The position numbers were made by a program, and so were the translations under genes. A DNA stretch of 64,000 nucleotides from Stereocaulon alpinum (taxonomy: Eukaryota; Ascomycota; Lecanoromycetes; Lecanorales; Stereocaulaceae): the NCBI GenBank assembly GCA_018257865.1, contig JAEUBA010000078.1, forward strand, positions 62,001 through 126,000, in the 5' to 3' direction. Positions 57,078-64,000 of this stretch are shown here, piece by piece (within the stretch, counting starts at the first letter, position 1; every line of letters starts with the position of its first letter). Under the pieces are notes generated by a model that was not told the DNA's origin, ran no database searches, and was given only the letters and a program-made list of their open reading frames with translations.

Positions 57078-60000
57078 TACTATATAATTTACCTATAGGA
57101 GTTAAACTACCCTATTATACTTTAAATACTATACTTTAGACTATATAGTATAAGCACTTCTAGTTCTACCTTAGGGGAGAGACGGCGCGTTATACCTAAG
57201 GTAATAAGTAAATTTAAGGGAAAGGACTTAGCTCCTATTCCTAAGGATAGAATTACTATTAGCGAAGGAGGAATAAAGTTACCTACCCCTACTAAGTTTT
57301 CTAGTAGGAGGGGAGGATTAAACGCGTTTCTCTAATAAATTAACCTATATATAGCGTTTAACGTATTAAGCTTCTATACTATAAAAGCTAAGAATATATT
57401 TTACTTATTATACCTTAAAGGTAATATAGCAGTAGTACTTTAACCTTAGTTAAAAGAATATCTCTTAATCTAAAACCCTAATATAATAGAGGATAACTCT
57501 TTAAAGATTATTTCTAATAAAATATATATTAGGAACCTATTAAGGTTCTATTTTAGGGATAATACTAAAGAGAGAAGGCTAGAATAAAAGCTTATAAATC
57601 TCTAATAGAAGGGACCTATAATAGAATATATAGCGTAGTTTAGAGGAATTACCTATTAGCTTAAATAGTTAGAAGACGCTTAAGCCGCCGTATATTAAAA
57701 AGGATTAAAGGATAAGGTTAAGGATAAGCTTACCTATTCTAATAATATTAGAAACTTTATATAGTTAGTATCTAAGGTCTACTCTATTAATAATAGGTTA
57801 TATAAAAGGAAGATAGAATAAAAGTCTTTAGATCTAGTTACTAAGTTTAAGAGAAAAGAAAATATTTCAGCTATAAAGGCGAAATTCTCTAGGAAACCTT
57901 ATAAGGGAAAGAAATAGAAGAAGGACTTATTTAATATAAAATACTATAGATACTATAAGAAAGAATACTATTAAAATAAGTACCCTTAATAAAAGTAGGT
58001 AGCTATAGTAGGGGATATAAACCCTACTAATAATAAATAGGAGTAGCCGGAACGACTAGAATAATTAACTAATAATAAGTATAACTACTTAAGTTAGATA
58101 GCTTACTATAATAATTCGTACTAAATATATCTTAGTAAAAAGGACGGATTTAGATAATACCTTTAGAAGTTAAGATACTAAGTATCTATAGTAAATAGTA
58201 AAGAAAACTTTAATAAGGATTAAGTTAATAATCCCTACTAAGAACTATCCTTAGGAAGTAAGTTAGGAGAGCTTATAAAGGGAGAAGCCTTATTAAATAA
58301 TAAGACCCTTAATAGGATTAAGGCTTTAAGGCTAAATACCTAAAAGACTTAAGAAGAACTACTAAAATCCTATTAATAGTAACTAGATTATATAGAATAG
58401 TAAATAACTAATCTATATAATAAATTAAATAAGGCTAAGGTATATATATAAAAAGTTATTATAGATAAACTAATATAGGTATTAATAGCCTCGCTAAGCG
58501 ATAAATAGGCTAAAAAACTAATAGAAAATAACTAATAGTTATTATTAGTTACTAAGTTTATAAGTCTTTTTAGGAGTTTATCTATAAGCTTCGCCTAAGA
58601 TAAGACTAAGGGACTTATAGAGTTTAAATCTCTAGTAGCTTAAAAGATCTAAGAAATACTATAAAGAGATAAGTATCTAAACTTAGATAGTCTAGTCTAC
58701 TAGAAACTCCCTAAGGGATCTAAGTTCCTATAGGACGGAAGCGTATTACTACTAAACTAATAACTTATTCCGTTAAGTTATTAATCTATTATTTAGATAA
58801 GGTAGTTAGGAACCTCCTAAAGCGTTAGAAAAAGATCCTACTTAATAAGTTTATTAAGGAGGACCCGATTACTAAGGATCCTTAAAAAGGATTTATAAAA
58901 AACTAGTAGGTTCTATAATAAATAGACTAAGTAGCGGAACTACTAAAAAGGTTAAATAGATTACCTTAACTAAATTATATAATAATATAAGGTTTCGGTT
59001 CTAAGTAAAGGTTAATAGTATTCTAGTAAGGGTTATTATTAATAGTAGATTAAGTAAGAATTTAATTAAGCTAAGTTTTATAAGGAAATATAATTTACCT
59101 ATATAAAAACGCGAGCTATACGCGTTAACGAACTTTAATAGGTTAATAATAAGGACTATTAATAGAAGTACTAAATACTTAACCTAAGGATAGGACGAAG
59201 ATATAAGAAGTATACCTTTAATTTAGTATTAAGAGGGGTTAATAATATTACCCTAAAAATCCTATAACTAATAAAAGCTAACCTATTAATAGGATAGGGT
59301 TCTTAGGATATAATATTTATAGATAGTATATTAAATAGAGTTCTACTAGTCTAAGAATATAAATCTCTCTTAGTAGTAGTATAAACCTAAGAGGAGATAA
59401 AGAATAATTTTAAAAAAGGAAATATTATAGTATTATAAAGTTAAGTTAGACTTATAAGCGAGACTACTACTATAAAAATCCTAAATAAATATACGGAATT
59501 TAGAACTTTATTTTAGGAAGAGAGTATTAATAAAGCCCTTCCTAAGTACTAACTATAGGACTATAAGATTAAACTAATCTTAAGTAAAGAACTTATAAAA
59601 AAGCTAATATACCTACTATTATAAGATAAAGCTATTACTCTTATAAAGTATATTAAAGAAAATAAACGGAAGGGGTTTATTTAAAAGTCTTAATTACCTA
59701 TAGGATATCCTATCCTATTTATACCTAAACTAAGTAGAGAACTATAACTATATATAGATTATAGAGTACTTAATAATATAACTATAAAGAATAGTTATCT
59801 ATTACTATTAATAGGAGAACTTTAAGATAAGCTCTAAGGTAAGAAATAGTTTACTAAGTTTAATATTCTAAGAGTATTTAACTAAATATAAATAAAGAAA
59901 GGTAATAAGTAGAAGATAGCTTTTTATATAAAATAGGGTCTCTATAAATACCTTATAATACTATTTAAGTTAATAAATACCCTTATAATATTTTAGGTAT

Positions 60001-61198
60001 TTATTAATAATACCCTAAAAGAATATTTAGATAATTTTATCTTAGTATATATTAATAATATACTTATATACTTAGATATACTTAAGGAATATATTAAGTA
60101 AGTATAGAAGGTACTAAGGAAGCTTAAATAAGTAGGACTACGCTTAAAGTTATTAAAATATAAGTTTTACTAGAAAAGAGTTAAGTTTCTAAGGTTTATT
60201 ATATCTAATAAGGGGATAAAGATAGATTTAGAAAAGGTAAAAAGTATAATTAAGTAGCCTATATTATTAAATAAGAAAAAGGTATAATTATTTCTTAGTT
60301 TTACGAATTTCTATTAAAAGTTTATCTATAGATATTTAAAAACTACTATACCCCTTACTAGCTTAACCTATAACAAAGTATTATTTATATAGTTAAAGGA
60401 AGTAAAGGTATCCTTTAGGACCCTTTAAAAGTAGTTCGCTTCTAATTTAATATTATATTAGTTTAACCTAGAGTCGCCTATTCGCCTCTATACTAATACC
60501 TCCGACGGAGTAATTAGAGTAGTAATTAGCTAACTATCTATAAATAATAGCCCTAATATAGGAAAAATAGGGAAAATAGGTATTACTTATTATTAGTACC
60601 CTATAGCCTTTTATAGTAGGAAGTTACTAGACGCTAAAACTAGATATCTAATATATAATAAGGAATTACTTACTATTATAGATATATTTCGTATTTAGAA
60701 GGTTTATCTAAAAGGAACTAAGTACTAAGTTTAGATCTTAATAGACTATAAGAACTTAACGTTTTTCCTATTAACTAAGGAGCTTAATAAACGTCTAGCT
60801 TAGTAGTACGAAGAGTTATTAATATTTAATTTTAGAATCGAATATATTAAAGGTAGCGAGAATAATACTATAGACGCACTTAGTAGAAGAGCTAACTATA
60901 TATCGAATATTTAGTAAAGTTCTAGAATAGTTCTAACGCGTTATATAGATAGATTATTAAGACCTAATATAGCCGGACTATATATAGTAGTAATAATAAC
61001 TATTAATAGCGAAGATTTAACTAAAAGGATACTAGAAGACTTATTAAAGGATAAAGTTATATCTAAGATCTATAAAGATATTAATAGCTATAACTTATTC
61101 AGAAGAATAGATCTAAGATTACTAACCTTCTAAGAATAGATTTATATCCCTATAGGTACTTAAGGAGAGATTTTTAGGATTTACTATAAAGTAGAGAG
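57078..61198 (+). mobile_element. Ty3/gypsy retrotransposon relic B, cut in integrase
   Basis: Plus-strand translation through stops gives a gag-like region with a CCHC knuckle whose Cys/His read as Tyr (YYRYYKKEYY at 57,942-57,986), a reverse transcriptase at ~59,690-60,090 (GYPILFIPKLSREL, IDYRVLNNITIKN, then YINNILIYLD at 60,048-60,077 for the YxDD box), and RNase H to ~60,900 (for example LTKELNKRLA-type segment, then KGSENNTIDALSRR). The integrase start (YIPIGT...GEIFRIYYK, ~61,140-61,190) breaks off at 61,198 where another LTR begins. Confidence 0.85.
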
Positions 61199-61420
61199 TA
61201 TTAGGGGCCGGCCTAGAGCGAGTTAATAGAGGTATTATTAGACTAGGAGAATAAATCTAAGGAAGGAAAGCTATGTATATAGAGCGTGTATATAATATAT
61301 TAGGGACGCGGCTCGGTAGGCGCTAAGGCTAAAAGGGCCTAGCGTTAGATTAACGCTAAGGTATATAAATACTAGTAAGTAATAAAGGACTAGTAAGTAA
61401 CGAAAGGCTAGCCCGTAATA
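61199..61420 (-). repeat. 3' LTR of Ty3/gypsy relic C (~222 bp)
   Basis: Plus strand starts TATTAGGGG and ends CCCGTAATA, RIP forms of inverted TG...CA ends. On the minus strand it follows a purine tract (CCCCCCCCC on plus, 61,424-61,432), as expected of a polypurine tract before a 3' LTR. Confidence 0.7.
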
Positions 61421-64000
61421 TTACCCCCCCCCTCTAGAAAGTATTAACCCTAATACGTATAAGCAGTCTCCTATTAGCTAGGACTACTAGGCTTTCTAGG
61501 GTAGCAGCAGTAGAAATCCGCGATAATATTAGCTACGTTTTTAAATTTATTACTATCTATATTATACTATTAATAGTTAGGTTACCCTTCGTCTTTCTAC
61601 TAGACGTAGAACTATAGCTAGCGGTTCTTACCTATCTATTAAGCGTCTAGTATCTTATCTAGTTCCTACTCCTCTTTATTATTAATAATTACCGGCCCTA
61701 GCGGTTCGGCGCGTTATTTAGGTAGGGGATCGCTTACAGCCTTATATAATAGGCTAGGGTAGAATATATTATAGATCCGTATACTTACTAGGAGCTCTAG
61801 GCGGTAGGAATATCCTACTTTCTCTATAACTTTAAATAGCCCTAGTATTTTATCGTCTAGCTTCTTACTCAGCTATACTATAGTAATATTTCTACTAGAT
61901 AGAAAGACCAAATCTCCTACTTTATAGGATACGTTAGATTAGTAGCGATTCGCCTAGTCTATTATATACTTACGGCTCTAAGCGGACTACTCCGTAATAA
62001 ATTCTAATATATCTACTATTTTATCCGTAATATCGTTTACCTTAGCAGCCTACGTCCTTTCCTAAGCAGAAGGGCTAGGCTCTACTAGCGGCGAGAAAGA
62101 TATATAAGGATAGAAGCCTTTATTAGCGAAGAAGGGAGATATACTAGTAGTATTAGCGATAGTATTATTATTAGCGAATTCTACGATTAGTAGCTAATAG
62201 ACCTAATCGTCCTATATATAGGAGTAATAAGTTCTTAGTAGCCGCTCGATATCTTAATTAGCCCTTTTAGTCTATCTATTAGTTTCCGGGTGGAACGCTA
62301 TAGATAGCTTTACCTTAATTCGTAATCGTTCGTATAGTACCCTCTATACTAATAAGACGAACTATAGACCTCAGTCTAATATAATTAAGTTAGGTAGACT
62401 ATATATACGGAAGACGTAGTTAAGCAAGATATCTATTATAGCCTCTATAGAGGTTCCCTTATTAATAGCAGTATATAGGGCGTAGTACCGTTCCTTAGTA
62501 AGGCGGTCTACTAGTATATAAATAGCGTTACGGTTATCCGAAATAGGGAGACCTATAATAAAGTCTATTAAGATATCTTACTAACGCTATTCCGGAGTTA
62601 GTAGGGGTTATAGAAGTCTATTATACTAATCCCTTAGTACCTTACTTCTTTAGTATATATAGTAGTTACGGATATAGCGTGCTACCTCCTCTTTTATACC
62701 TAGCTAGTAGAATTAACACTTTAGAACCTCTAGTATATAGTCTCTTTTTAGGTGACTGCTTACGGGGAGATTATAGCTTTCCTTTATAAGCTCGATATAA
62801 AGCTTTAGTAAAGCGGGGACCTAAAGGCGTTCTTTATAGAAGAGGGTATAATAGCGTTAGGAGTAGTACCTTAGATTAATACCCTTAAAGATCTAAGTAG
62901 GATTCTTCTCGATAGCCTCTTATAGCCGTATATAGTCCTTATTATCCTAATTAGCTAATATAATTCTAGCGTAAAGAGGTAAGTCCTCGTCTATTAGTAT
63001 ATTAATTTACTCCTCTATAGGCTTACCCCCCTCCTTAACTAAGAAGGTTAGATTATAGCCTTAGAAATACTTAGGTAATAATAGTATATAATACTAGTAC
63101 TTTAGACGCAAGTCGTCCTTATCCGTAGGTACTAAGTTAGGTAACCTAGTTAGGGTATCTACTTTCCTATTTAACTTCTTAGTATAGTATATAATCTTAA
63201 AGTTATAGTCTACTAACTTCTCAGCCTATCTCGCCTAACGGCGGGTAAGCTCCTTTATCTATATAAAGTACTCTAAGCTCTTATAATTAGTAAAGATCTA
63301 AATTAGGATATCTATTAACTTAAGTTTAGGGCGCTAGTATTCTAGGTAGCGAACTATCGCTAGTAGTTCCTTATTATAGATCTTATAGTTATATTCTACT
63401 AGTAGCAAGTTCTTACTATAGAATATAACTAAGTATAGTACTCTATTATCGTCCGCTTACGATAACACTCTGCTATTAATATAGTCTAAGGAGTCTATCT
63501 CTAGTACTACTAGTTAAGATCTTTTATAGTACCTTAGTACTAAGGTACTAGTTACTAGATCCTTTATCTCTTTAAAGGCTAATTAATATACTTTAGACTA
63601 ATAGAACGGGTAATCTTTTTTAGTTAGTACTACTAGTAGTTTCGCTGTTTTCGAGAAGTCCTTAATAAATCGACGGTAGAAATTATAGAAGCTAATAAAT
63701 ACTTATACCTCCTTTAGGTAGGTAGGGACTTTCTAGTTAGTAACTACTTTAACTTTATTAGGATCTATTCTTAGTCTACTAGTAGATACTATTAATCCTA
63801 AAAACTTTATTTCTTATATATAGAATTCGTATTTATTAATATCTACCTAAAGGCCTACCTTATATAGTTATATAAGGACCTTTCTAATATACTCTTAGTA
63901 CTCCTTTTTAATCTTGCTATAGATTAGGATATTATCTAAGTATACTTAGTAGAAGTTATTAAGGTACTTAAATAAGGTATCGTTTATATACTACTAGTAG
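61421..64000 (-). mobile_element. Ty3/gypsy retrotransposon relic C (chromovirus-like), partial
   Basis: Minus strand from the window end: reverse transcriptase end (~64,000-63,600; FLPSIYGLL-type region after GRPLGRY), RNase H (~63,600-63,150; FKEIKDLVTSTLVLRYY, NYKIYNKELLAIVRYLEY, NRKVDTLTRLPNL), integrase (~62,900-61,900), its C-terminal SKKLDDKILGLFKVIEKVGY, and then LDKILDA and FYV..KDEG at ~61,700-61,570, which resembles a chromodomain. The 5' part lies outside the window. Confidence 0.82.

Larger units (their letters stand above)
51980..64000. other. RIP-mutated AT-rich retrotransposon island
   Basis: No open frame of 60 codons on either strand. CpA and TpG are almost absent over many kilobases, while TpA is extremely common and CpG persists. 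Pol proteins can still be followed by translation through stops, where TGG reads TAG, CAG/CAA read TAG/TAA, and His or Cys codons read as Tyr. This is the signature of repeat-induced point mutation. The right border lies beyond the window. Confidence 0.92.

Noticed and set aside
51980..64000. Possible CRISPR-like or regulatory tandem repeats in the AT-rich island
   Set aside because: Apparent repetitiveness comes from low complexity after RIP (TA-rich words); the only real repeats are the LTRs and the 65-bp pair.

Overview
This is a piece of nuclear genome from a filamentous ascomycete (Pezizomycotina). The genes carry short introns of about 47-69 bases with GT...AG borders and CTAAC/CTGAC-type branch points. 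Most products are recognisable ascomycete housekeeping proteins. The last 12 kb are retrotransposon copies destroyed by repeat-induced point mutation (RIP), a process of filamentous fungi. I cannot place the organism below subphylum.

Layout. Bases 1-51,700 are gene-rich. In order: the 3' part of a Nab2-type poly(A)-binding protein; a neutral trehalase; mitochondrial intermediate peptidase (OCT1); a WD40 protein whose frame looks broken; Mediator subunit 14 (minus strand); the vacuolar effluxer Atg22; indoleamine 2,3-dioxygenase; the SF3b p14 splicing factor; a small putative membrane protein; a STIMATE-family vacuolar membrane protein; a decayed MFS transporter; coatomer zeta; a Golgi Ca/Mn P-type ATPase (PMR1, minus); cohesin Rad21/Scc1; a degenerate small putative secreted protein (minus); Rqc2/NEMF; Sua5 (minus); COG4 (minus); an Hst2-type sirtuin; and an NDR/Dbf2-like AGC kinase. 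Several genes share divergent promoters (PMR1/Rad21, COG4/HST2, MED14/ATG22) or converge closely (RET3/PMR1, RQC2/SUA5).

Bases ~52,000-64,000 hold no reading frame of 60 codons or more. CpA and TpG are almost absent and TpA is very abundant. Translating through the stops still shows a Ty1/copia element (minus, ~52.0-55.8 kb), a Ty3/gypsy element (plus, ~56.75-61.2 kb) preceded by a second abutting LTR, and a second Ty3/gypsy element with a chromodomain-like tail (minus, 61.2 kb to the window end) that interrupts the first in its integrase. A less mutated strip with two ~65-bp direct repeats lies between the copia and gypsy elements. A gene tail at 51.7-51.98 kb ends at the island border, as if the island had replaced the rest of the gene.

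The functional genes cover mRNA 3' processing and splicing, transcription, secretion (COPI, COG, Golgi ATPase), vacuole function, mitochondrial protein processing, tryptophan catabolism, trehalose breakdown, tRNA t6A modification, ribosome quality control, cohesion and signalling. They look like a conserved genomic neighbourhood rather than one pathway. I found no clear undescribed system. The most informative signals are the RIP island with its nested elements, the gene lost at its edge, and several single-copy genes in states of decay.
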